Below, piece by piece: positions 1 through 10,812 of a stretch of DNA of 40,107 nt (position 1 is the first letter of the stretch; each line of letters starts with the position of its first letter). The stretch is from assembly GCF_015704865.1 (NCBI RefSeq), contig NZ_JADQTO010000008.1, positions 311,961 to 352,067 of the forward strand, in the 5' to 3' direction. This stretch comes from Actinoplanes aureus. Its GTDB lineage: Bacteria; Actinomycetota; Actinomycetes; Mycobacteriales; Micromonosporaceae. The notes beneath the pieces were generated by a model, which saw only the letters and a list, made by a program, of their open reading frames with translations, ran no database searches and was not told the origin of the DNA. A program made the translations under genes and the position numbers.

Positions 1-1
1 G

Positions 2-1645
2 GCGGGCGCTGCCCCCGGGGGCGGGGGCGCCCGGGGGGGGGTGTGCGCGGGGGGGGCCCCCCCCCCCCACGTCGATGACCTCGCGCGCGCGATCGCCGAG
101 CTTGAGGGAGCCCAACGGGAGGCGGCCGACCAGCTCCGCTGGATCTGGTCGGCCACCTCCGACCTCTATCCGGCGCTGCTGCGGGCCGGCGTGCGGGTGG
201 CCCGCTGCCACGACCTCGAGCTGACCGAGGCGCTGCTGCTGGGATACGCCGGGCGCTGGGGTGAGCCGCGGTCGCCGGCCGCGGCACAGGCCCGGGCGCA
301 GGGCCGTCCGGTGCCGCCGGACCCGCTGCGCCCCGGTGCCGAGCCGCCGGGCTTCGCCCAGGGCGCGCTCTTCGAGACGCAGGCGGCGCCGGCTCTGCGG
401 ATCCAGGACCTGCTGGGGGTCTATGAGGACCAGCAGCGCCGCATCAAGGAGACCGAGCATCCCGGCCGGTTCCGGATGCTCGTGGCGGCCGAGTCCGCCG
501 GTGCACTGATCGCCGCCGAGATGGGCCACGCCGGGCTACCGTGGCGTGCCGACGTCCACGACGAGTTGATGCGCGAGCTGCTCGGCCCGCCCCAGCCGGT
601 CGGGCCGCCCCGCCGGCTCGCCGAGCTGACCGCCGAGGTCAACGCCGCGTTCGGCACGCGCGGGTTGCACCCCGACTCGCCGGCCGAGGTGGTGCGCGCG
701 TTCGCCCGGGCCGGCGTCGAGATCCCCAACACGCGAGCCTGGGTGCTGCGCCGGGTCGAGCATCCGGCGGTCGCGCCGCTGCTGGAGTTCAAGGAGCTCT
801 ACCGCATCTGGACCGCGCACGGGTGGGCCTGGTGCGACGCCTGGGTCCGCGACGGCCGGTTCCGCCCGGAATACGTGGCCGGCGGCGTCGTCTCGGGCCG
901 CTGGGCCACCCGGGGCGGCGGCGCTCTCCAGGTCCCCAAGGTGGTCCGCCGGGCGGTGATCGCCGATCCGGGCTGGCGGTTCGTGGTGGCCGACGCCGGC
1001 CAGCTGGAGCCCCGCGTGCTGGCCGCGGTCTCCGGCGACGAGCGGCTGGCCCGCGCGGCCGCCGCCGGCGATCTGTATGCGGCGCTGGCCACCGATTCGT
1101 TCGACGGTGACCGGGCGAAGGCGAAGGTCGCCCTGCTCGGCGCCATGTATGGGCAGACCGGCGGCGACGCCATCCCGGCCCTGGCGGTGCTGCGCCGGCA
1201 CTATCCGACCGCTTTCGAGTACGTCGAGGCCGCCGCCCGCACCGGCGAGTCCGGCGGGCTGGTCCGCTCCTGGCTCGGGCGGACGTGTCCGCCGGCCTCG
1301 GGCGCGCCCCGCGACGCCGGGCTGGATCCACCCGATGAGGTGGCGCCGCCACCCGGACGAGCGAGGGGACGCTTCACCCGGAACTTCGTCATCCAGGCCA
1401 CCGCCGCCGAGTGGGCGCTCGTCCTGCTTGCCACCCTGCGGACCGCCCTGGCCGGCACACCCGCCGAACTCGTCCTGTTCGTGCACGACGAGGTGGTCGT
1501 GCACTGTCCCGCTGAGCAGGCCGAACAGGTGGCGGCGGCGGTCCATGAGTGCGCCGCAACGGCCGGGCGGATGCTTTTCGGCGCCTCCGAGGTGCGGTTT
1601 CCGCTGGATGTCTCAGTGGTTGGTTCCTACGCGGAAGCCAAGTGA
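2..1645 (+). CDS. Family A DNA polymerase (bifunctional 3'-5' exonuclease/DNA polymerase type), 5'-truncated
   Basis: Template-dependent DNA synthesis enzyme related to the polymerase half of Pol I, probably acting in repair. All three family A palm/finger motifs are visible: motif A as DAGQLEPRVLA (about nt 989-1021), motif B as a Lys-rich helix ending in GAMYGQTGG (about nt 1115-1160), and motif C as FVHDEVVVHC (about nt 1477-1506), so the catalytic aspartates are kept. The N-terminal part resembles the reduced exonuclease-like domain of actinobacterial proteins of this type. Recognisable protein begins only at base 68 (HVDDLARAI). The frame stays open to base 2, and bases 1-67 are homopolymer-rich, so the true start lies beyond the left edge. 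The stop is TGA at 1643-1645. The next feature downstream is the metH riboswitch. Confidence 0.85.
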   Translation, partial: AGAAPGGGGARGGVCAGGAPPPHVDDLARAIAELEGAQREAADQLRWIWSATSDLYPALLRAGVRVARCHDLELTEALLLGYAGRWGEPRSPAAAQARAQGRPVPPDPLRPGAEPPGFAQGALFETQAAPALRIQDLLGVYEDQQRRIKETEHPGRFRMLVAAESAGALIAAEMGHAGLPWRADVHDELMRELLGPPQPVGPPRRLAELTAEVNAAFGTRGLHPDSPAEVVRAFARAGVEIPNTRAWVLRRVEHPAVAPLLEFKELYRIWTAHGWAWCDAWVRDGRFRPEYVAGGVVSGRWATRGGGALQVPKVVRRAVIADPGWRFVVADAGQLEPRVLAAVSGDERLARAAAAGDLYAALATDSFDGDRAKAKVALLGAMYGQTGGDAIPALAVLRRHYPTAFEYVEAAARTGESGGLVRSWLGRTCPPASGAPRDAGLDPPDEVAPPPGRARGRFTRNFVIQATAAEWALVLLATLRTALAGTPAELVLFVHDEVVVHCPAEQAEQVAAAVHECAATAGRMLFGASEVRFPLDVSVVGSYAEAK

Positions 1646-1667
1646 GGAATTGGGTAAAGTTGGGGGT

Positions 1668-1754
1668 CCGGCCGAGAGGCGCTGCAGCGGGGCCACCCGT
1701 CACGCTCGACCGGTGATCCACCCGAAACAAGGGCGCCTCCGACTTTCTCGGAGG
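1668..1754 (+). promoter_or_regulatory. SAH riboswitch with Shine-Dalgarno switch upstream of metH
   Basis: RNA that senses S-adenosylhomocysteine. The conserved blocks appear in order: CCGAG then GGCGCTGC at 1672-1685, GTCACGCTCG at 1699-1708 (consensus GYCAGGCUCG), and AAGGGCGCCTC at 1729-1739. P1 forms between 1676-1682 and 1733-1739 (7 bp, perfect). P2 is CGGG/CCCG at 1688-1691 and 1696-1699. The pseudoknot pairs CGAG 1673-1676 with CTCG 1705-1708. A competing hairpin pairs CCTCCGA 1736-1742 with TCGGAGG 1748-1754, which contains the metH ribosome binding site. The two folds share 1736-1739, so forming P1 frees the ribosome binding site. That predicts an SAH-induced ON switch acting on translation. 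Confidence 0.85.
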
Positions 1755-1761
1755 TGTCTGT

Positions 1762-5358
<3,597 letters not shown>

Positions 5359-5377
5359 TCGGTCCGGGCTTGACCGC

Positions 5378-6163
5378 TCAGGGTTTGACGGCGATCCGGC
5401 CGGGGCCGATCGGCAGCAGTAGCAGCCGGGCCCCGGTCTGGTCGATGAACTCGTCGACCGCCTCCCGGGAACCCCGGTAGGTGCCGTAGTCGTCGATGAT
5501 GACGACACCGCCGGACGGCACCCGGTCGTACAGCGACAGCAGTTCGTGGCGGGTGGACTCGTACCAGTCCGTGTCCAGGCGCAGGATCGCGATTTGATCC
5601 GGCGCCTGGCCGGGCAGGGTCTCCTCGACCGGCCCCTTCACGTAGTGGATCTTCTCGGACGGGTACGGGATCGCCTCGAAGCCCTGCTGGACGTCCTCCA
5701 GGCTGGCGATCGCCCAGATCCGCGCGGTCCGGGGCTGGGTGGCGAGCAGCTCGGTGACCGGTTTGCCGTTGTAGGTGACGTCCCGCTCGGTCGGTGGGGT
5801 CATCCCCTCGAACGTGTCGAAGAGGTAGAGGTCGCGGGAGGTGTCCCCGATCGCCAGCAGCGTACGGGCGACCACGTGCATGCTGCCGCCGCGCCAGACC
5901 CCGCACTCCACGATCGACCCGGGGATGTCGTAGCGCACGACGTGGCGGGTGGCGAGGTACAGGGCGTACTGCTTCTCGGTCCGGGTCATCGAGTAGGGAC
6001 GGGCCGCCTGCAGGATGGGCAGGGCCATCTCGTCGTAGTGCGCCGGGAACTCGGCCTTGGCCGCGCGCGGCTTCGGCGCCGGGGGTCTGGCGCCGGCCGC
6101 GTTCACGATCTTGTAGCCGGTAGCGGTGGCCAGAGCCTTGTTGATCTTTTGTTTCCACGGCAT
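5378..6163 (-). CDS. TylF/MycF-type macrocin O-methyltransferase family protein
   Basis: Probable SAM- and Mg-dependent O-methyltransferase of 261 residues. The family's SAM-binding turn is IVECGVWRGGS (about 84-94). The metal and catalytic residues are in LRLDTDWYEST (Asp197, Asp199) and VVIIDDYG (Asp224, Asp225), matching the Asp triad of TylF and MycF. Known members methylate sugar hydroxyls on macrolides, but chromosomal homologues outside antibiotic clusters act on unknown sugars. No macrolide or deoxysugar genes are nearby, so the substrate is open. The start ATG has no ribosome binding site. It is preceded on the minus strand by TAGCAT (6170-6175) and 6 nt, a leaderless arrangement. 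Each turnover releases SAH, the ligand of the adjacent metH switch; the adjacency may be chance. Confidence 0.85.
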   Translation of the reverse strand: MPWKQKINKALATATGYKIVNAAGARPPAPKPRAAKAEFPAHYDEMALPILQAARPYSMTRTEKQYALYLATRHVVRYDIPGSIVECGVWRGGSMHVVARTLLAIGDTSRDLYLFDTFEGMTPPTERDVTYNGKPVTELLATQPRTARIWAIASLEDVQQGFEAIPYPSEKIHYVKGPVEETLPGQAPDQIAILRLDTDWYESTRHELLSLYDRVPSGGVVIIDDYGTYRGSREAVDEFIDQTGARLLLLPIGPGRIAVKP

Positions 6164-6169
6164 GCGCGG

Positions 6170-6175
6170 ATGCTA
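6170..6175 (-). promoter_or_regulatory. -10 box for leaderless mRNA of the TylF-type gene
   Basis: TAGCAT on the minus strand, followed by exactly 6 nt (CCGCGC) and the ATG at 6163. A transcript starting 6-7 nt after the box would begin at the start codon. No clear -35 is seen. Confidence 0.45.
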
Positions 6176-6266
6176 CGTGCGGACATTCCACGCCGCGGTC
6201 AGTCGCTCGCCCGGTCCTTCCCATGGCGTACATTCCCGCATGCCTGATATTTCGTTATTTGATGAC

Positions 6267-7199
6267 TCAGGGGACCAGGACCAGGCGTCCGCGAAGACCG
6301 CCGCCGGCCACCCGTGCGTGCGCCTCGGCAGCCGCCGTGAGCGGCAGTGTCCCGGCCACGCGCAACGTCAGCAGACCCGCATCGGCCAGCGCGGAGAGCT
6401 CGGCCAGGCGGGCGCCGTCGGCGTACACCTCCTGCACGACCACCCGGGTGCCGCGCAACGGCGGCGGCGCGAACGGGGCGACCAGCGCGACGAACGTGCC
6501 GCCGCCGCGCAGTGCCTCGTGAGCGGCGATCCCGGACACCGCGGCGTCCACGACGGCGTCCACCCCGCCGGGAACGACCGCGCGGACCGCGGCACCCAGC
6601 CGGTCGGTGCGGGGCACGAACCAGGTAGCGCCGAGGCTCTCCACGGTCTTCCGGTCGTCCGGGCCGGCCACCGCCACCGTACGGATGCCGCGCAGCGCCG
6701 CGAGCTCGAGCAGAACGCCGCCGACGCTGCCCGCCGCGCCGGTGACCAGCAGGGTCTCGCCGCGGCGCAGCCCGGTGAGGGCGAGCGAACGGTCCGCGGT
6801 GAGCCCGGCCATCGGCAGCGTCGCGGCCTCGGCCGCCGACGCCGTGGCCGGAGCCGGCGCGACGGCCGCCTCATCCAGTACCACGTGCTCGGCGTAGGTC
6901 CCGGGTGCGGAGAGCACGTCGCGGAGCCCGATCACCCGGCTCCCGGCGGTGAAGCGGGTGACCTCCGGCCCGGCCGCGTCGATCTCACCGGCCACGTCCC
7001 AGCCCAGCGAGTACGTCTCGGCGGGGGCCAGCAGCCCGGCCTGGGTCAGCCGGCCGTCGCGGGTGGACAGGTCGATCCGGTTGACCGCGGCCGCGGCCAC
7101 CCGGATCCGGACCTGGCCGGTGCCCGGCTCCGGCAGTGGCAGGTCGGCGAATTCGATCATTTCGGGGCCGCCGAAACGGCGGACGATGGCAGCTCTCAT
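6267..7199 (-). CDS. Zinc-independent quinone oxidoreductase (MDR family)
   Basis: NADPH-dependent quinone or enone reductase of the medium-chain dehydrogenase/reductase superfamily, 310 residues, cytosolic. It opens with MRAAIVRRFGGPEMIEF, typical of QOR proteins. A GroES-like domain occupies about 1-130, with SLGWDVAGEIDAAG near 75-90. The Rossmann cofactor motif is VTGAAGSVGGVLLELA near 150. There are no zinc-ligand cysteines. The start is the ATG at 7199, where the recognisable N-terminus begins; an upstream open extension lies in the divergent promoter. TAGCGT lies 7 nt before it, suggesting a leaderless or near-leaderless transcript. It is divergent from an HxlR/DUF24 regulator, the classic arrangement for quinone- or electrophile-sensing control. 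Confidence 0.9.
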   Translation of the reverse strand: MRAAIVRRFGGPEMIEFADLPLPEPGTGQVRIRVAAAAVNRIDLSTRDGRLTQAGLLAPAETYSLGWDVAGEIDAAGPEVTRFTAGSRVIGLRDVLSAPGTYAEHVVLDEAAVAPAPATASAAEAATLPMAGLTADRSLALTGLRRGETLLVTGAAGSVGGVLLELAALRGIRTVAVAGPDDRKTVESLGATWFVPRTDRLGAAVRAVVPGGVDAVVDAAVSGIAAHEALRGGGTFVALVAPFAPPPLRGTRVVVQEVYADGARLAELSALADAGLLTLRVAGTLPLTAAAEAHARVAGGGLRGRLVLVP

Positions 7200-7237
7200 G
7201 AATGCGACGCTATGTTCGGCGGCAGAGCGCGGTAAGG

Positions 7238-7255
7238 ACGCACTTCGAGGTGCGT
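7238..7255. promoter_or_regulatory. Candidate HxlR operator palindrome
   Basis: Inverted repeat ACGCAC-TTCGAG-GTGCGT in the divergent promoter between the quinone oxidoreductase and the HxlR gene, with perfect 6-bp arms. A second inverted repeat, CGTAC (7258-7262) and GTACG (7269-7273), follows immediately and runs into the GAGG ribosome binding site of the regulator gene. The location suits autoregulation and control of the reductase. It is inferred, with no motif match checked. Confidence 0.5.
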
Positions 7256-7278
7256 AACGTACGGGGAGGTACGCGGCG

Positions 7279-7674
7279 ATGGCGACGACCACTGCGGCAC
7301 AGCGCCGGGCCGAGGAGAGCCGGCAGTACAACGCCAACCTGGCGGAGTGCCCCGGGCACGAGTTGCTCGCCACGCTCAGCGACAAGTGGCTGACCCTGAT
7401 CATCGACGCCCTGGCGGACGGGCCGCGACGCTACGCCGAGCTGTCCCGCACGGTGGCCGGAGCGAGCCAGAAGATGCTCACCCAGACGCTGCGCAAGCTG
7501 GAACGTGACGGGCTGGTGGCCCGCCGGGTGACGCCGTCGGTGCCGGTGCGCACCGACTACGAGCTCACCGGCCTGGGCCGGGAGCTGCTGCCGCTGCAAC
7601 GGGCGATCAAGGGCTGGGCGGAGACCCACATCGAGCAGGTGCGCAAGGCCCGGGCCGAGTTCGACAGCCGGTGA
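7279..7674 (+). CDS. HxlR/DUF24-family transcriptional regulator, probable redox sensor
   Basis: A 131-residue winged-helix dimeric DNA-binding protein. The family signature is clear: a conserved N-terminal Cys24 in AECPGHELL, then LSDKWLTLIIDALADGPRRYAEL (helices 1-2), SQKMLTQTLRKLERDGLVAR (recognition helix) and the DYELTGLGREL wing. Cys24 corresponds to the thiol used by QorR and YodB relatives to sense diamide or quinones. It is the only cysteine, so any switch would be thiolation, alkylation or an intersubunit disulfide. It starts at ATG with GAGG 9 nt upstream. The divergent quinone oxidoreductase is the probable target; the flavoprotein gene 69 nt downstream on the same strand may be a second one. 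Confidence 0.9.
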   Translation: MATTTAAQRRAEESRQYNANLAECPGHELLATLSDKWLTLIIDALADGPRRYAELSRTVAGASQKMLTQTLRKLERDGLVARRVTPSVPVRTDYELTGLGRELLPLQRAIKGWAETHIEQVRKARAEFDSR

Positions 7675-7743
7675 CCGACCGGCCCATCGACAGCGCCGAG
7701 CGGGTACGTCCACTATGGCCGGGAGATCGATCAAAGGGAGACC

Positions 7744-8952
7744 ATGACAGATCCGAGTTACGACGTCATCGTGGTCGGGGCGCGGTGCGCCGGTGCGCCG
7801 CTCGCGATGTTGCTGGCCCGCCGTGGCCACCGGACCCTGCTGGTGGACCGGGCCACGTTCCCCAGTGACACGGTGTCCACCCACGTCATCCACCCGCCGG
7901 GTGCCGCCGCACTGGGGCGCTGGGGCCTGCTCGACCAGATCGTGGCGACCGGATGCCCGCCGGTGGGCCGGTACTCGTTCGACTTCGGGCCGATCAGCCT
8001 GGCCGGCGCGCCGGGGACCGCCGAGTCGCCGTACGCGTACGCCCCGCGCCGTACCCTGCTCGACAAGATCCTGGTCGACGCCGCGGTGGCCGCCGGGGTC
8101 GAGGTCCGCGAGGGGTTCACCGTCGAGGAGGTGCTCTTCTCCGACGGTGCGGTCAGCGGGATCCGGGGCCACGACCACGGCGGCGCCCCGGTCGAGGAGC
8201 GGGCACGGGTGGTGGTCGGCGCGGACGGGCGCAACTCGGTGGTGGCCAAGGCGGTGCAGCCGGCTCAGTACGAGGATCATCCGCCGCTGACCGTCGGCTA
8301 CTACTCGTACTGGAGCAACCTGCCGACTGACACGTTCGAGGCGTACAGCCGTCCCGGGCGGGGCTGGGCGGTGTGCCCGACCAACGACGATCTGACGCTG
8401 GTGATCGGTGGCTGGCCGCACGCCGAGCTCGCCGACCACCGCGACGACATCGAGGGCACGCTGATGGCGATGTTCGAGTCGTCGCCCGCGTTCGCCGAGC
8501 GCATCCGGGACGCCAAGCGCGAGTCCCGGCTGGTCGGCACGTCGGTGCCGAACTACTTCCGTAACCCGTACGGTCCGGGCTGGGCGCTGGTCGGCGACGC
8601 CGGGTACAACCGGGACTTCATCACCGCGCAGGGCATCACCGATGCGTTCCTGGACGCCGAGAACCTCGCTGAGGCGCTCGACGAGGCGCTGGCCGGCAAG
8701 GCGCCCTACGACGAGGCACTGGCCGGGTACCAGTCCCGCCGGGACGCCCGCGCCATGCCGGTGTATCAGATGACGCTGGGGATCGCCTCGCTGCAACCGC
8801 CGGACGAGCAGATGGTCCAGCTGGTCTCCGCGATCGCCGGCAACCAGGAGGCGATGGACGCCTTCGCCCGGCTCAACTCCGGGATGACCTCGCCGGTCGA
8901 GTTCTTCGCGCCGGAGAACCTGGGCCGTCTCATCGGGCAGGTCACACCGTAA
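7744..8952 (+). CDS. FAD-dependent oxidoreductase (monooxygenase/geranylgeranyl-reductase-like fold)
   Basis: A 402-residue flavoprotein of the group of NAD(P)/FAD-dependent oxidoreductases that begin with VVGARCAGAPLAMLLARRG. The FAD ADP-binding turn is at about residues 10-30, with an acidic/Asp end in LLVDR. A second FAD motif, GDAGYNRDFITAQGITDAF, lies near 285-300 and corresponds to the GD motif of aromatic hydroxylase-like enzymes. No membrane segments or partner genes define the substrate. GGGAG lies 3 nt before ATG, a short spacing. The gene follows the HxlR regulator on the same strand and may belong to its redox-stress regulon. Function beyond flavin oxidoreductase is not assignable. 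Confidence 0.8.
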   Translation: MTDPSYDVIVVGARCAGAPLAMLLARRGHRTLLVDRATFPSDTVSTHVIHPPGAAALGRWGLLDQIVATGCPPVGRYSFDFGPISLAGAPGTAESPYAYAPRRTLLDKILVDAAVAAGVEVREGFTVEEVLFSDGAVSGIRGHDHGGAPVEERARVVVGADGRNSVVAKAVQPAQYEDHPPLTVGYYSYWSNLPTDTFEAYSRPGRGWAVCPTNDDLTLVIGGWPHAELADHRDDIEGTLMAMFESSPAFAERIRDAKRESRLVGTSVPNYFRNPYGPGWALVGDAGYNRDFITAQGITDAFLDAENLAEALDEALAGKAPYDEALAGYQSRRDARAMPVYQMTLGIASLQPPDEQMVQLVSAIAGNQEAMDAFARLNSGMTSPVEFFAPENLGRLIGQVTP

Positions 8953-8957
8953 TCGCC

Positions 8958-8985
8958 GGCCGGCCGTCCCGCGGGGCGGCCGGCC
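8958..8985 (+). terminator. Strong GC hairpin after the flavoprotein gene
   Basis: GGCCGGCCG at 8958-8966 pairs perfectly with CGGCCGGCC at 8977-8985, only 6 nt after the stop, and the loop region can extend the stem. There is no T-tract, as is usual in GC-rich actinobacteria. From 8986 to 9235 I see no convincing gene; one short Pro/Arg-rich frame is discussed among the rejections. Confidence 0.6.
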
Positions 8986-9235
8986 AGATCAGCCGGGGTC
9001 GGGCTAGGCGTTTCGCTTCCGCTTCCTTTTCGGTACGGGTTCCGGCCGTTCCCCCATTTCGGGACCGTCCCCGCTCTCCCGCCGCGACCGGCTGCCTGGT
9101 CCCGGCCGCAGCGCGGCCGCCGGGCCCGTGCCGTTTCCCGGCGGCCGCGCTGGGGCCGCGCGGCGCTGTCGATCGCGCTGGGGAGGCGGGGACGGGGTGG
9201 TTCCGGCGGGACGGCCGGTCACGCGTACCGAAAAA

Positions 9236-10057
9236 CTATTTGCTTGCCCAGACGTCCAGGTTGAAGCGCTCCAGAACGCCGGGCACGAAGAGGCCGGCGA
9301 TCGACAGCAGCGAGATCACGGTGAAGGCGGTGCGCAGCACGATCACCTCGACCTTGCCGCCCACCTTGACCGCCATGCTGTTCGGGATGCCGACCATCAG
9401 CCACATGCGACGCTTGATCGGAATCGGCCAGAGGATCGGTACGCCGTTCTTCGTGATCATGTCGCCCAGGATGTGCACGAAGCAGCCGACCGCGACGGCC
9501 AGGCCGAGCAGCGGGTAACCGCGGTCGCTGGGCAGGTTGGCCGCGGTGAACCAGGCGATCAGCCCGGCGGCGCCGGTGACGATGACCCAGCCGGCGCGTT
9601 CCGCCCACTCGTCGAAGAGACCGCGCAGGGCCAGGCCGGCGGTGAAGAAGACGATGGCGACGACCGCCCAGTAGCCGTAGTTCGCGCAGAGCGCGGTGGT
9701 GCCCCAGCCGATCAGGCCGCAGAACGGCAGCGTGTGGGTGAAGGTGCGGTGGCCGTTGTCGCGCCGCGGGTCACGCCGCAGCTTGGTGGCGGTGTAGACG
9801 CCGAGCGAGAACTTCTCCACCACCTCGGCGATGAACAGCGAGAAGACGCCGAACGTGCGGGCCACCGTGGCGCCGCCCTGGTTGCGGGTCACCTTGCCGG
9901 ACATGTCCAGGTCGGGCAGGAGCGCACCGCCGGCGCAGATCGCCGTGCCCACCGCAACCTCGAGCGGCGTCTGGCTGACGCCGGCGAACTGGTCGAGCGC
10001 CCAACTGCCGGCCAGCCAGGCGGCCGCTCCCGAGAGAGCGTGCGACGGACCCATCAT
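9236..10057 (-). CDS. YdjM-like membrane-bound metal-dependent hydrolase (DUF457-type)
   Basis: Integral membrane protein of about 273 residues. It begins MMGPSHALSGAAAW, with the early His typical of the YdjM/LexA-regulated membrane hydrolase family. GGALLPDLDM follows near residue 45, with Asp metal ligands. RTFTHTLPF around residue 110 and the later HILGDMITKNG segment supply further His and Asp ligands. Several hydrophobic segments lie between about 110 and 200 and again near the C-terminus. The start is chosen at the tandem ATG (10057/10054), which the GGGGAGG and AAGG run precedes; a longer frame upstream does not resemble the family. The substrate is unknown; homologues have been linked to phospholipid or envelope stress. 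Confidence 0.8.
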   Translation of the reverse strand: MMGPSHALSGAAAWLAGSWALDQFAGVSQTPLEVAVGTAICAGGALLPDLDMSGKVTRNQGGATVARTFGVFSLFIAEVVEKFSLGVYTATKLRRDPRRDNGHRTFTHTLPFCGLIGWGTTALCANYGYWAVVAIVFFTAGLALRGLFDEWAERAGWVIVTGAAGLIAWFTAANLPSDRGYPLLGLAVAVGCFVHILGDMITKNGVPILWPIPIKRRMWLMVGIPNSMAVKVGGKVEVIVLRTAFTVISLLSIAGLFVPGVLERFNLDVWASK

Positions 10058-10157
10058 GTGCCTTGTCCCTCCCCGAACAAACTCGGCCACTCTGGCAGAG
10101 CCAACGAGGAAGATCAACGACCGTCACGTCCATGTCGGAGTCGGGTCCGTCACCGCG

Positions 10158-10592
10158 TCAGAGGTGGCCGTGGCGCCCCACCGTGTACTCGAGCCGGTAG
10201 TGGCCGTAGCGGGCGTGCCGGATCAAGCCCATGACCAGGAAGGCCAGCGGGATCACCGGCCAGAAGAACTGCGCGCCGGAGATCATCCACAGGCCGGTGA
10301 GCACGCCGGCGATCACCAGGATGAAGCTGGCGTGCCGTTGCAGCGACCGGCGTGTCGCGGTGCGCGCCTGCGGGGTGTGCGCGAGAGCCCGCCGGCCACC
10401 GTCGGGGAGATCCGCGGTGAGCGGCGCGAGCTCGTCGCGATACTTGGCGGCGTACGCCGTGGCGAGCCGTTCCTCGCCCTCGGCGAAGTCGAGCCGCCCT
10501 TCGGTCATGTTGGCGCGCAGGATGTCGGCGACGTGCTCGCGTTCCGCGTCGGAGGTGCGGAGCCGGGCCGTGGGCGCCTGGTTCGGGTTCAT
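10158..10592 (-). CDS. DUF1707 domain two-transmembrane protein
   Basis: A 144-residue protein with an N-terminal DUF1707 domain (about 10-65), including LRTSDAEREHVADILR and GRLDFAEGEERLATAYAAK, a SHOCT-like short helical module common in actinobacteria. Two close membrane helices follow at about 92-135 (SFILVIAGVLTGLWMI, then FFWPVIPLAFLVMGLI), and a short basic tail. ATG has a GAGGGGG ribosome binding site, 6 nt away. It is divergent from the histidine kinase gene, so the two may be co-regulated across the palindrome in the shared 220-bp region. The function of the family is not established. Confidence 0.85.
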   Translation of the reverse strand: MNPNQAPTARLRTSDAEREHVADILRANMTEGRLDFAEGEERLATAYAAKYRDELAPLTADLPDGGRRALAHTPQARTATRRSLQRHASFILVIAGVLTGLWMISGAQFFWPVIPLAFLVMGLIRHARYGHYRLEYTVGRHGHL

Positions 10593-10703
10593 GTCTGCCC
10601 CCTCGTTCGTTGTCTGCCACCAGCGTCGCCGTCGCGGGTGCCGGGCGCGTCCGACCCGCGGCGCATTCCTGGGGAGTGCCGGAGCGGTGTTCCGGCGGCC
10701 GGT

Positions 10704-10721
10704 GTACTCCGCCGGGAGTAC
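10704..10721. promoter_or_regulatory. Palindrome in the DUF1707/histidine-kinase divergent promoter
   Basis: GTACTCC-GCCG-GGAGTAC, with perfect 7-bp arms, flanked on both sides by GGCGGCCGGTG direct repeats. It sits about 80 bp upstream of the kinase -10 box. NarL-type response regulators often bind such two-fold sites in their own promoters, so it is a candidate autoregulatory operator. Confidence 0.45.
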
Positions 10722-10800
10722 GGCGGCCGGTGGGTGGTGGTTCCGTGGGGGTACGCGGTTATCGGCCCGTGCGCCGATGCACGGCGACCGGCGGGTGCCG

Positions 10801-10806
10801 TAGGTT
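10801..10806 (+). promoter_or_regulatory. -10 box for leaderless mRNA of the histidine kinase
   Basis: TAGGTT, then 6 nt (CGGCGC), then ATG at 10813. The same hexamer and spacing recur before the NYN gene at 38467. No ribosome binding site precedes the start codon. Confidence 0.5.
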
Positions 10807-10812
10807 CGGCGC

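Noticed and set aside
1646..1761. Cobalamin or SAM riboswitch upstream of metH
   Set aside because: Too short for a cobalamin aptamer and lacks its B12 box; the conserved blocks match the SAH class instead.
5378..6163. Macrolide biosynthesis gene (tylF proper)
   Set aside because: No polyketide synthase, glycosyltransferase or deoxysugar genes in the window; only the family is supported.
9004..9222. 72-residue minus-strand frame, Pro/Arg-rich, ending PKRKRKRNA, 13 nt downstream of the YdjM-like gene
   Set aside because: Low-complexity composition, no domain, no ribosome binding site, mixed third-position bias; more likely a chance frame in GC-rich DNA.
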